This document shows, one piece after another, positions 9,463 to 16,828 of a stretch of DNA of 64,000 nt; positions within the stretch are counted from its first letter, which is position 1; every line of letters begins with the position of its first letter. The notes beneath the pieces are model-generated. The model searched no databases and was not told the DNA's origin. It saw only the letters and a program-made list of their open reading frames with translations. Both the position numbers and the translations under genes were made by a program. The stretch is from Gammaproteobacteria bacterium (GTDB lineage Bacteria; Pseudomonadota; Gammaproteobacteria; SZUA-229): the NCBI GenBank assembly GCA_030148865.1, contig JASBSR010000011.1:1-64000 (forward strand), written 5' to 3'.

Positions 9463-10191
9463 TTATTTGTGACATTCCCAGCAATCGCTGGGCGCTTTGC
9501 GCAATGGTTCAGCATGCGCGGTGTCGGCTGGCATAACGGCTTTTAAACTTTGGTCTGTTGCGTTGATGTGCCAGTCCGCTACCGGCCGGGGTACGTCTAC
9601 CGGATTATCCTGGAACTGTTGATGGCATTTCAGACACCAGCCCATAGTCAGCGGACGACGCTTCTCCGCCACCGTCATGGTCTTGACGTCACCATGGCAA
9701 TAACCACATACCTGCTGCACGGATTGCCCCTGCTGGAAAACAAAGTGCTGGACATGACGTTCGTGAGTGAAATAGACAAAGTCCGGCAGGTCGTGAACTT
9801 TTTTCCAGGGTATGGGTTTGCCTTGCTCCCAGTAGCGGGTAAGTTGCTGAATGCGTTCCTTGTCGGTGGCAACATAGCGATGGCAACCCATGCACTTCGC
9901 CAGTGTTGGGATACCCGCTACCGAGCTACGACGCGCATAGCTGTGACAATACAGGCAATTGATAGCATTACCCGCATTGTCTTCCGCGTTTGTATGAACA
10001 TCGTGTGGGAACTCAATTGGCTGGGCCGGCGCCTCGGCCAGAACTTGCTGAGGACTCCAGCTGGTAAAACATAACACCAGGATCAGCAAACGTAGATCCG
10101 TACTGAATCTGCCCACATTCAGATATGCAGTTACTCTGGAAGCTGACGAATCGGACACAATTCTTACCCTCACCGATGCATGAGCATCCAT
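9463..10191 (-). CDS. actA: Alternative complex III subunit ActA (pentahaem cytochrome c)
   Basis: First gene of the act operon. It has exactly five CxxCH motifs: CLYCH (residue 79), CMGCH (100), CGYCH, CLKCH and CWECH close to the C-terminus. ActA is the pentahaem subunit that collects electrons on the periplasmic side. A hydrophobic segment at residues 34-52 ends in V-L-A and would serve as signal or anchor. The ATG at 10191 has no good ribosome site. A GTG at 10158 is preceded by GAGGG and would give a more normal signal peptide, so the true start may be there. Length and haem count fit the family. Confidence 0.9.
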   Translation of the reverse strand: MDAHASVRVRIVSDSSASRVTAYLNVGRFSTDLRLLILVLCFTSWSPQQVLAEAPAQPIEFPHDVHTNAEDNAGNAINCLYCHSYARRSSVAGIPTLAKCMGCHRYVATDKERIQQLTRYWEQGKPIPWKKVHDLPDFVYFTHERHVQHFVFQQGQSVQQVCGYCHGDVKTMTVAEKRRPLTMGWCLKCHQQFQDNPVDVPRPVADWHINATDQSLKAVMPADTAHAEPLRKAPSDCWECHK

Positions 10192-10260
10192 TGTTGGCGC
10201 AAAATTGAATCATTATCATAAGTAATTTTTATACTAGCATAAGCTAGACTACATTTTTAT
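10192..10260 (-). promoter_or_regulatory. Possible act operon control region with Fur-like half site and palindrome
   Basis: On the minus strand the 60 bases before actA contain GATAATGAT (plus-strand positions 10209-10217), which matches the first nine bases of the Fur consensus but not the rest. About 15 bases further upstream, CTAGC-ATAA-GCTAG (10234-10247) is a perfect short inverted repeat. Iron control of an iron-rich complex would be sensible, but the match is partial and this is only a suggestion. Confidence 0.25.
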
Positions 10261-10644
10261 TCTGGCATGTCAAGCCATGACAGCTTTAAAAAACTGGAAA
10301 ACTGCCAGCAGAATCAGACTTATGCAAAGCCATATATCAGTAAAAAACCAATTTAAACAATTGCTTATAAATAAGATGCCGCAGGCTATGCCCTGAGCGT
10401 ACACCCTGACTATCAGAGTTCGACGCGCTCCGGACGACCCAGACTGCAGTTTTTCACTTACCGCGACACGTTTTAAACGCACGAAGCGCGGCTCAAAAGC
10501 CAACTAATTTTTTTGCTGGTCTGCGAATGACCGAACATCACGTGTCACAGCAGAATTACCTAACAGGATAATGCTAGAGTGTCATCTACACTTTCCGGCC
10601 TTTCTCAAGCCACCAAAATTATCAATTCACGTATAATCCACCGC
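10261..10644. other. Intergenic stretch, partly structured, no supported gene
   Basis: The 380 bp between actA and the next gene contain a 77-codon TTG-started open frame on the minus strand (10270-10503) with one hydrophobic C-terminal segment. The same strand can form hairpins: CCGCG pairs with CGCGG around 10460-10491, and GCCGC near 10488-10492 can pair with GCGGC near 10378-10382. A small membrane protein or a structured RNA are both possible. I cannot decide between them. Confidence 0.3.
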
Positions 10645-11214
10645 ATGACTAGAATCTCACCTACCCGTATTTTATTAAGCGCTCTGTTACTGACCAGCTC
10701 CAGCGCCGCAATCGCTCATGACACCACAGTTAAAATGTACCGCAACTCCAACAGCGGGCTGATTACCTGGAGCGCCAAGGATCATGGTTTTAGTGTCGAG
10801 CTGATTCAGCTGGTACCGGATTTTGTGCGCGCGATTTATAGCAAACACGGTTTTCCGAAAGCTGAAGTGGAAAACATCGCCGGCTATTGCGTATTTGGCA
10901 CCATCATCAAAAACACCTCGGGCAAAACACTGACGTATCGCGTCGCCGACTGGCGCTCGGTCGACAGCAGCGGCAGTCTGTCGCCGATCAAAACCAAAAC
11001 CCAGTGGCTGGCACAGTGGCAGCAGGCCGGCGTCAACTTTTCGTGGACGCTGTTACCAGACAGCGGCACATTTTATGCCGGCGACTGGCAACAGGGCTTC
11101 ACCACAGTGAAACTGCCGCATGATAGTGAGTTTGATTTAATCTTTAAATGGCAGATCGAAGGTGCTGAGCATGTGGGCAAGATCAAAAATTTACGCTGTG
11201 CTGCCGGTGAATAA
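10645..11214 (+). CDS. Secreted protein of unknown function, two conserved-looking cysteines
   Basis: I do not recognise a family. From ATG 10645 the product is 189 residues with a clear signal peptide (M-T-R-I-S ... S-S-A-A-I-A). An upstream in-frame ATG at 10579 would bury that signal behind 22 residues and is less likely. The mature part is rich in Trp and beta-strand-like segments and has exactly two cysteines, in A-G-Y-C-V-F and near the C-terminus in L-R-C-A. Its 3' end overlaps the following TlpA-like gene, so a disulfide handled by that thioredoxin is a fair guess. Confidence 0.7.
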   Translation: MTRISPTRILLSALLLTSSSAAIAHDTTVKMYRNSNSGLITWSAKDHGFSVELIQLVPDFVRAIYSKHGFPKAEVENIAGYCVFGTIIKNTSGKTLTYRVADWRSVDSSGSLSPIKTKTQWLAQWQQAGVNFSWTLLPDSGTFYAGDWQQGFTTVKLPHDSEFDLIFKWQIEGAEHVGKIKNLRCAAGE

Positions 11215-11749
11215 CGCGACGCGGATACTCGGCCTCGTCGCCCTGCTGCTGGGTGTGCAGCTACCAGCGGCAGAATGGGAGCAACCCACACTGGGACACC
11301 AGCTGTCGAAGCTGCCCGCCCCGGTGAAAGCCCCCGACTTCAGCCTGAAAGATATGGACGACGGGCTGCACAGTCTCGCGGATTATAAGGGCAAGGTGAT
11401 CATGATCAATTTCTGGGCGACCTGGTGCCCGCCCTGCCGCCGCGAAATGCCTTCGATGGAACGCGTGCACCAGCACATGAAAGGCAAAGATTTTGTGGTG
11501 CTGGCAGTGAATCAGATGGAAAGCCCCGACCACGTGTTCGCCTATACCGGTCAGCTGGAAATTTTGCCGACGTTTACTATCCTGTTTGACAGGGCCAGCG
11601 TCGTCTCGCAAGCTTACCGGGTGCAGGGTCTGCCGACGACTTATCTAATCGATAAAAAAGGCAATATTCGTTACCGCGCAATAGGCGGTCGCGAGTTTGA
11701 CCACCCCGTTGTTGAACAACAGATTAATGCTTTGCTGAATGAGAAGTGA
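11171..11749 (+). CDS. TlpA-like periplasmic thioredoxin
   Basis: A thioredoxin-fold protein with active site W-C-P-P-C-R and the family phrase N-F-W-A-T-W before it. The cis-proline loop is L-P-T-T-Y-L-I-D. A hydrophobic segment near residues 22-37 would export or anchor it, so it works in the periplasm, probably reducing disulfides or cytochrome c apoproteins. ATG 11171 has AAGGT upstream and overlaps the previous gene by 44 bp; GTG codons at 11162, 11198 and 11207 are other possible starts. Its stop overlaps the next lipoprotein start as TGATG. Being near a cytochrome-rich operon, a role in haem ligation or protection is possible but not shown. Confidence 0.87.
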   Translation: MWARSKIYAVLPVNNATRILGLVALLLGVQLPAAEWEQPTLGHQLSKLPAPVKAPDFSLKDMDDGLHSLADYKGKVIMINFWATWCPPCRREMPSMERVHQHMKGKDFVVLAVNQMESPDHVFAYTGQLEILPTFTILFDRASVVSQAYRVQGLPTTYLIDKKGNIRYRAIGGREFDHPVVEQQINALLNEK

Positions 11750-11952
11750 TGAGTAAAAAACTACTGCTAATTGGTATCTGCCTGAGCGTGCTGGCCGCCT
11801 GTCATCCCGCCAAGCGGCAGCCCGACCCGTTCGCCAAAAATCAGTTGCACTGTAAATCTGCGCCTGATCGCTATTATGAAGAGTGCTGGAAATCGTATCA
11901 GGACACTTATGCGGAATACAGACACGAACGCGATTACGCGCTGCATCACTAA
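11749..11952 (+). CDS. Small lipoprotein with a paired-cysteine motif (first of two)
   Basis: A 67-residue lipoprotein. The signal peptide ends in L-A-A-C, a lipobox, after K-K-L-L-L-I-G. The mature part has L-H-C-K, then R-Y-Y-E-E-C-W-K-S-Y-Q, then a charged tail ending H-H. The start ATG at 11749 overlaps the TlpA stop by one base. The next gene encodes a protein with the same spacing of Cys and Tyr, so the two look like diverged duplicates. Function unknown; co-transcription with a thioredoxin suggests the cysteine pair is redox relevant. Confidence 0.7.
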   Translation: MSKKLLLIGICLSVLAACHPAKRQPDPFAKNQLHCKSAPDRYYEECWKSYQDTYAEYRHERDYALHH

Positions 11953-12187
11953 GTCTCACAGACCAGATCGCGCGCGAACAGCCACACTAATTCTGATGTG
12001 CGCAGCTCTGCTCGCTGGCGCCAGTCTCTCGGCTTGCAGCAATGCCAACTGGTATCAGACGGCAAAAGCGAACCGCGAACTCGAATGCCGCAAACAGCCA
12101 CTGCCGACCTACGACGACTGCCTGCGCAGTTACGATAAAAGCTACCTGGATTACAAAAAGCAGCGTGAACAGGCTGTCAAAAACTAA
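11909..12187 (+). CDS. Small lipoprotein with a paired-cysteine motif (second of two)
   Basis: A small lipoprotein with lipobox L-S-A-C-S. The mature region reads L-E-C-R-K ... T-Y-D-D-C-L-R-S-Y-D-K-S-Y, matching the Cys-x-Cys-Tyr pattern of the preceding gene. The start is uncertain: ATG 11996 leaves a signal peptide without positive charges, while ATG 11909 gives a basic N-terminus but overlaps the previous gene by 44 bp. I list the longer form. Its stop overlaps the stop of the convergent gene by 4 bp. Confidence 0.6.
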   Translation: MRNTDTNAITRCITKSHRPDRARTATLILMCAALLAGASLSACSNANWYQTAKANRELECRKQPLPTYDDCLRSYDKSYLDYKKQREQAVKN

Positions 12188-12624
12188 GACTTAAAAATCT
12201 TCTGCCACCAGCGCTGCCGATTTTTGGGATACAGTCCAGGCTCCAGATCAACAGGTGGTAACCGTGAAATAATCCAGCCCGGCAAGGGCGGTTTTTCGCT
12301 AAAACCGCAGGACACACCAAGATGGTTAGGATCGAAAATTTTGATATACGCCGGCTGGTCGCTGTCATCTGCATAAACAACGCCACAATAATCCTCATCG
12401 TGTTCGCGGTGCAGCAGACCATCAATCTCGTCGATAAAAGTCAGTAAATCCTGTTTCGACGCCGGCTGTATGGGAGGTTCTTCACCCACCGCGTACAGGT
12501 ACCAGTTGTCATCCGCCTGGGCCTTGAGCACCCGCCAGAAACTGTCGAGGTCCGGCCAGCGCATCAGCGAAGTAAAGCTGCCACGAAAGGCTTCCAGATA
12601 TTGCTGTTCGACAGGACTGTCCAT
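12184..12624 (-). CDS. Conserved-looking cytoplasmic protein, function unknown
   Basis: A 146-residue soluble protein with no signal peptide or membrane segment. It has an acidic central part (F-I-D-E-I-D-G-L-L) and a Trp/Pro-rich C-terminus (P-G-W-I-I-S-R-L-P-P). The pattern recalls small uncharacterised gammaproteobacterial proteins but I cannot name a domain. It lies 45 bp downstream of the TetR gene and on the same strand, so it may share its transcript. Confidence 0.65.
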   Translation of the reverse strand: MDSPVEQQYLEAFRGSFTSLMRWPDLDSFWRVLKAQADDNWYLYAVGEEPPIQPASKQDLLTFIDEIDGLLHREHDEDYCGVVYADDSDQPAYIKIFDPNHLGVSCGFSEKPPLPGWIISRLPPVDLEPGLYPKNRQRWWQKIFKS

Positions 12625-12668
12625 TTATTCACCCCGTTGGTATTAGCCGACAGTATCACCTTGGTGCA

Positions 12669-13241
12669 TTAGTTCAGGGTAAGCTTTTTCACCCAGTTTC
12701 TGACCTCGCCCAGACCACGATTGAGATAGGTCTTGTCCTTGAAAGCGCAAGCCACCACTGAAACGCCCTGCATGCGTGCCAGCATATCCATGGCAGTAGC
12801 CATGGGTTGAGCATTGCCGGCAATCTCAAAATTTTTCGCCAGCCAGCTGCGCAACAGCTCAAAAATTTCGCGCGATTTTGCCTGCAGGTGCGGCTCATCT
12901 TTTGCCAGTTCTGAACTCAGCGTACCAATGGGGCAGCCGACGGCGATGAGCTGGTCTTCGAAGCTGCCAAGAGTGTCGACAAACGCCAGCAAGCGCCCGC
13001 ACGGATCTGTGGCCGTCTGCTCGCATTTCGCCAACATATCGTTGTACAGCTGGGTGCGTGAGTCGATCACCGCGCTCAAAATATCATCCTTGGTTTTGAA
13101 GTAGTAATAAAAATTACCGCGTGGAATTCCGGTGCTATCAGAAATATCGCGAAACGAGGTCTGATTATAGCCACGGGTATAAAATAGCTGATCCGCCGCA
13201 TCGATGATACGTTGGCGGTTGTTTTCGCCTTTGCTGCCCAT
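12669..13241 (-). CDS. TetR/AcrR-family transcriptional regulator
   Basis: A 190-residue regulator. The N-terminal helix-turn-helix contains R-Q-R-I-I-D-A-A-D-Q-L-F and the recognition helix region T-S-F-R-D-I-S, followed by G-N-F-Y-Y-Y-F-K-T-K-D, a signature of TetR proteins. The C-terminal ligand domain resembles the TetR_C group with C-P-I-G-T-L. It is divergent from an ABC-2 exporter 200 bp away, which it may control. A small palindrome (13283-13300) sits between them. Confidence 0.9.
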   Translation of the reverse strand: MGSKGENNRQRIIDAADQLFYTRGYNQTSFRDISDSTGIPRGNFYYYFKTKDDILSAVIDSRTQLYNDMLAKCEQTATDPCGRLLAFVDTLGSFEDQLIAVGCPIGTLSSELAKDEPHLQAKSREIFELLRSWLAKNFEIAGNAQPMATAMDMLARMQGVSVVACAFKDKTYLNRGLGEVRNWVKKLTLN

Positions 13242-13282
13242 AAGTTACCTGATATAGCTAGTTGTGAGCGGTATCTGAATAT

Positions 13283-13300
13283 TAGTCGGGTGTATGACTA
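13283..13300. promoter_or_regulatory. Palindrome between TetR gene and ABC exporter
   Basis: TAGTC and GACTA flank an 8-base spacer, about 45 bp upstream of the TetR start. Divergent TetR regulators usually bind such symmetric sites. The arms are only 5 bp, so chance is not excluded. Confidence 0.25.
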
Positions 13301-13442
13301 CAGTAAAGTCTTTTTGACACCACAGATCGATTCAGATGACCGCTGAAAATTCGGCAAATTGCCACTAACGACTTGCCATCGTCAGTTTTAGACCTTACTT
13401 TACCGACTCTTTGTCCACCCTTGACGCTGTATAGAACTCCCG

Positions 13443-14363
13443 ATGTCCGCCCTTAAAATTGAAAACCTGCACAAGACCTACCGTAACGGCACCCAGGCAT
13501 TATGTGGTGTCGACCTGGAAGTGCGCGCCGGTGATTTTTTCGCCCTGCTTGGCCCCAATGGCGCTGGTAAGTCGACAGCTATCGGCATTATTTGTTCATT
13601 AATCAATAAATCTTCCGGCAAGGTCAGTGTCTTTGATACCGATATTGATGATGATCCGAGTCGGGCGCGTAGTCATATTGGCCTGGTGCCACAGGAGTTT
13701 AATTTTAATATATTCGAGCCTGCCGGCGAGATTCTGATCAACCAGGCAGGTTATTACGGCATCGATCGCGATACCGCCAGCGAGCGCGCCGAACATTATT
13801 TGAAACAACTGGATTTATGGAACAAGCGCAAGGTGATGGCGAAGGAACTCTCCGGCGGTATGAAGCGTCGTCTGATGATTGCCCGCGCGCTGGTGCATCA
13901 GCCAAAACTATTGATTCTGGATGAACCCACCGCCGGGGTTGATATTGAAATCCGGCGTTCGATGTGGGATTTTTTGCGCGAAATTAATGCTGCTGGTACC
14001 ACCATTATTTTAACCACCCACTATCTCGAAGAAGCCGAGAGCCTGTGCAATAACATCGCCATCATTGATCACGGTATCACGATCGAACAAACCAGCATGC
14101 GCAGACTACTCGACCGTTTGCGCGCAGAAACATTTGTCCTGTATCTTGAGGATGATCTACAACTATTACCCAACTGCGGAGAATACGAAGTGCACATGAT
14201 CGACTCGAGGACACTGGAAGTTCTTGTGCATAAAGGCCAAAACCTCAATGCCATTTACCAACAACTGAGTGATTGCAACATCAAGGTTGTCAGTATGCGC
14301 AACAAAAGCAATCGTCTGGAACAATTATTCGTTTCCATGCTGAAGAAAAAGGTGGCAGCATGA
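13443..14363 (+). CDS. ABC transporter ATP-binding protein (YadG-like, ABC-2 type)
   Basis: A 306-residue ATPase with Walker A G-P-N-G-A-G-K-S-T, signature L-S-G-G-M-K-R-R-L and Walker B L-L-I-L-D-E-P-T-A-G-V-D, followed by the H-loop T-T-H-Y. The C-terminal 80 residues form the extra domain typical of YadG-type exporters. It pairs with the next gene, an ABC-2 permease whose start overlaps this stop. The ATG has no evident ribosome site. The substrate is unknown; such pairs move drugs, polysaccharides or lipids. Confidence 0.92.
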   Translation: MSALKIENLHKTYRNGTQALCGVDLEVRAGDFFALLGPNGAGKSTAIGIICSLINKSSGKVSVFDTDIDDDPSRARSHIGLVPQEFNFNIFEPAGEILINQAGYYGIDRDTASERAEHYLKQLDLWNKRKVMAKELSGGMKRRLMIARALVHQPKLLILDEPTAGVDIEIRRSMWDFLREINAAGTTIILTTHYLEEAESLCNNIAIIDHGITIEQTSMRRLLDRLRAETFVLYLEDDLQLLPNCGEYEVHMIDSRTLEVLVHKGQNLNAIYQQLSDCNIKVVSMRNKSNRLEQLFVSMLKKKVAA

Positions 14364-15133
14364 CTTTATTTGAGCAATGGGTCGCATTGAAAACCATTAT
14401 GCGGCGTGAGTTTTTGCGCTTTATTCGCATCTGGATTCAGACCATACTGCCACCGGTGATTACGGTCAGTCTCTACTTTGTTATTTTTGGAAAACTCATC
14501 GGTACCCAGATCGGCGACATCGACGGTTATCGTTACATGGATTACATCGTTCCCGGCCTGATTTTAATGTCGGTAATCAGTAATTCCTACGCCAACGTGG
14601 TGTCATCGTTTTTTAGTGCCAAATTTCATCGCAGCGTGGAAGAAATGATTGTTTCACCGCTGCCCAATTATATTATTCTATTGGGCTATGTCAGCGGTGG
14701 CGTGTTGCGAGGTGTGGTGGTCGGCATTACGGTCACTGCGGTATCGATGTTTTTCAGCGAGCTGCGTATTCATCACGTTGCTGTCAGCCTCGCCGTGTTT
14801 GTACTCACGGCGGCACTGTTCTCACTCGCCGGATTTATCAATGCCGTCTATGGTCGCAGTTTTGATGACATCACAATTATCCCGACTTTTGTCCTGACCC
14901 CACTGACCTATCTCGGCGGAATTTTTTATTCCATCAAAATGTTGCCTGAGTTCTGGCAGTCGGTGAGCCAGTTGAATCCGATTCTGTACATGATTAATGC
15001 ATTTCGCTACGGTTTTATCGGCGTCTCGGACATCGACCTGACCACGGCTTTTCTGATAATTCTGGCCTTTGTCGCGCTGTTATTCTGGTTCGCACTGTCA
15101 TTGCTCAATCGTGGCATCGGCATCAAGGCATAA
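14360..15133 (+). CDS. ABC-2 type permease (YadH-like)
   Basis: A 257-residue inner-membrane permease with six hydrophobic segments. The phrase D-Y-I-V-P-G-L-I-L-M and the C-terminal L-N-P-I-L-Y-M-I-N-A-F-R-Y-G are typical of ABC-2 permeases of the YadH kind. ATG 14360 overlaps the ATPase stop as ATGA and has AAGGTGG upstream; an earlier in-frame start at 14273 lies within the ATPase and is rejected. Its last 127 bases are overlapped in antisense by the end of the LysR gene. Confidence 0.9.
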   Translation: MTLFEQWVALKTIMRREFLRFIRIWIQTILPPVITVSLYFVIFGKLIGTQIGDIDGYRYMDYIVPGLILMSVISNSYANVVSSFFSAKFHRSVEEMIVSPLPNYIILLGYVSGGVLRGVVVGITVTAVSMFFSELRIHHVAVSLAVFVLTAALFSLAGFINAVYGRSFDDITIIPTFVLTPLTYLGGIFYSIKMLPEFWQSVSQLNPILYMINAFRYGFIGVSDIDLTTAFLIILAFVALLFWFALSLLNRGIGIKA

Positions 15134-16038
15134 TCGGCGCCCGTCAGCCGCAAACCCGTTTCACCGAGATGTTTCACAAACCAGGCAAGAGCACGCCCTT
15201 TATTATCCGCGCGCCAGGCGATATCCATCTCGATGACTGCTGGTGGCGCTTCCAGCTCAAGAATTTTCAACCGTGCCTGCGCCTGCAGCCACTCGGCCAC
15301 CGGCCTGGGCAATGTCCCTACCCCCAGACCGGCAATCTGCATTTCGCATTTTGCCGCCAGATCCGGTACCACCAGCCGGGTTTGGGCGTCGAGCACACTC
15401 GAAGTGCGCGGCAATAACTGGCGCGAACTGTCTGCAATCACTACCGCGCGGTAGCGTTCTATGTCGGTTTCACGCAGAGGCTGGGGCAATTCAGCCAGAG
15501 CGTGATCCGGCGCGACCGCAAACACCATCTCGATCTGCAGCAATGGCTGTCGGCGATACCCCCCACCTGAAGGTCCTTCACCGGTAGCGCCAATCGCCAG
15601 ATCACAGCGGCCCGTGGCGAGGGCATCCCAGCTGCCACCCAGCACCTCCTCGCGTATCCGCAGTTGGCTGCCACAATCGATTTCATCGAACTGCTTCACC
15701 ATTGGGGTGAACGCTGAAATCGGTAACAGGGTATCAATCGCGATCCGCAGCTCGGCTTCCCAGCCCGTGGCGATGCGCTTCGCGCGATTTTCCATCGCTG
15801 AGGCTGCGATCAGAAGTTTACGGCCATCTTCCAGCAGACTACGGCCAGCTGCGGTGAGCACCGATTTTTTGCCCTGACGTTCGAACAGCGCGATCTCAAG
15901 ATCGGTCTCCAGCTTCTGCACGCTGTAAGTCAGCGCTGAGGTCACCCGATGCAGCTCGTCAGCCGCCGCCGCAAAGCTGCCACGACGATCGATCGCGTCC
16001 AGCACACCTAAGCCATCCAGCGTAATCTTAATGTTCAT
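15007..16038 (-). CDS. LysR-family transcriptional regulator with a C-terminal extension
   Basis: A 343-residue LysR regulator. The winged helix is at residues 1-60 (R-G-S-F-A-A-A-A-D-E-L) and the substrate-binding domain follows (L-R-I-A-I-D-T-L near residue 95). Family members are usually about 300 residues long. Here the recognisable domain ends near H-L-G-E-T-G and about 41 more residues are encoded antisense to the end of the convergent permease, which suggests loss of the original stop codon. It is divergent from a pirin/ene-reductase pair that it may regulate. A palindrome lies between them. Confidence 0.88.
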   Translation of the reverse strand: MNIKITLDGLGVLDAIDRRGSFAAAADELHRVTSALTYSVQKLETDLEIALFERQGKKSVLTAAGRSLLEDGRKLLIAASAMENRAKRIATGWEAELRIAIDTLLPISAFTPMVKQFDEIDCGSQLRIREEVLGGSWDALATGRCDLAIGATGEGPSGGGYRRQPLLQIEMVFAVAPDHALAELPQPLRETDIERYRAVVIADSSRQLLPRTSSVLDAQTRLVVPDLAAKCEMQIAGLGVGTLPRPVAEWLQAQARLKILELEAPPAVIEMDIAWRADNKGRALAWFVKHLGETGLRLTGADYALMPMPRLSNDSANQNNSATKARIIRKAVVRSMSETPIKP

Positions 16039-16056
16039 ATTTTTTGAACAATACAG

Positions 16057-16081
16057 TCAATATATTTTATTATTATATTGA
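16057..16081. promoter_or_regulatory. Inverted repeat, probable LysR binding site
   Basis: TCAATATA and TATATTGA are separated by 9 bases in the 86-bp gap between the divergent LysR and pirin genes. LysR proteins bind AT-rich dyads of this kind in such gaps. The site lies about 20 bp upstream of the LysR start, consistent with autoregulation, and about 45 bp from the pirin start. Confidence 0.5.
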
Positions 16082-16124
16082 TTAAACATTATTTATCATA
16101 GCTTTAATTATCGTAATTAACTGA

Positions 16125-16817
16125 ATGGATACTCACATGATGACGCCCAGATATGCGTATCAGCGCGGTCACGCCCGGCACGACTGGCTCGACAGCCACC
16201 ACACATTCTCGTTTGGCAGTTATTACGACCCCGCGCACATGGGAGTTTCGGCGCTGCGCGTGATCAACGATGACGCGGTCGATCCCGGCGCGGGTTTTCC
16301 CAGCCACAGCGATATGGAAATCATCAGTTTTGTGAAGCACGGCAGCATCGAACATAAAGACAGCATGGGGCATGTGCAATCCCTGCCCGCGGGCGAATTT
16401 CAGCTAATGAGCGCAGGCACAGGTGTTCCCCATAGCGAGTACAATCCATCCGATAGCGAGGCATTAAATTTTTTGCAAATCTGGATACAGCCCAACCAGT
16501 TCGGTATCGAACCCGGTTATCAGCAAAAATATTTTCCACTGGCGGCGATGCGGTTGATTGCCTCACCGGAGGGTGAAAACGGCAGCTTGCTGCTCCATCA
16601 GGGCGCGCGTCTTTATCACATCAGGCTGGGAGCCGGTCACAGCATCGAGCTCAGAAATCTTGCCGGTCGCACTCTGTATATCCACATGGTGCACGGCGAA
16701 CTCAACATCGAGGGTACTCGCCTCGTCGAAGGCGACGGCGCGACGCTGACCGATATCGATGAATTTAAAACCCACAGTCAGCCGGGCGGCGAAGCTCTGC
16801 TGTTTGATTTACCCTGA
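16125..16817 (+). CDS. Pirin-family protein (YhhW-like)
   Basis: A 230-residue bicupin. The N-terminal metal motif is seen as H-D-W-L-D-S-H-H-T-F-S-F-G, and G-F-P-S-H-S-D-M-E-I-I-S plus the H-S-E-Y-N-P-S element complete the pirin cupin. YhhW-type members can act as quercetin dioxygenases, others are redox sensors. Start codons at 16125, 16137 and 16140 are all possible. It is followed after 11 bp by an Old Yellow Enzyme, so the two are likely one operon, opposite to LysR. Confidence 0.92.
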   Translation: MDTHMMTPRYAYQRGHARHDWLDSHHTFSFGSYYDPAHMGVSALRVINDDAVDPGAGFPSHSDMEIISFVKHGSIEHKDSMGHVQSLPAGEFQLMSAGTGVPHSEYNPSDSEALNFLQIWIQPNQFGIEPGYQQKYFPLAAMRLIASPEGENGSLLLHQGARLYHIRLGAGHSIELRNLAGRTLYIHMVHGELNIEGTRLVEGDGATLTDIDEFKTHSQPGGEALLFDLP

Positions 16818-16828
16818 GGAGACATACC

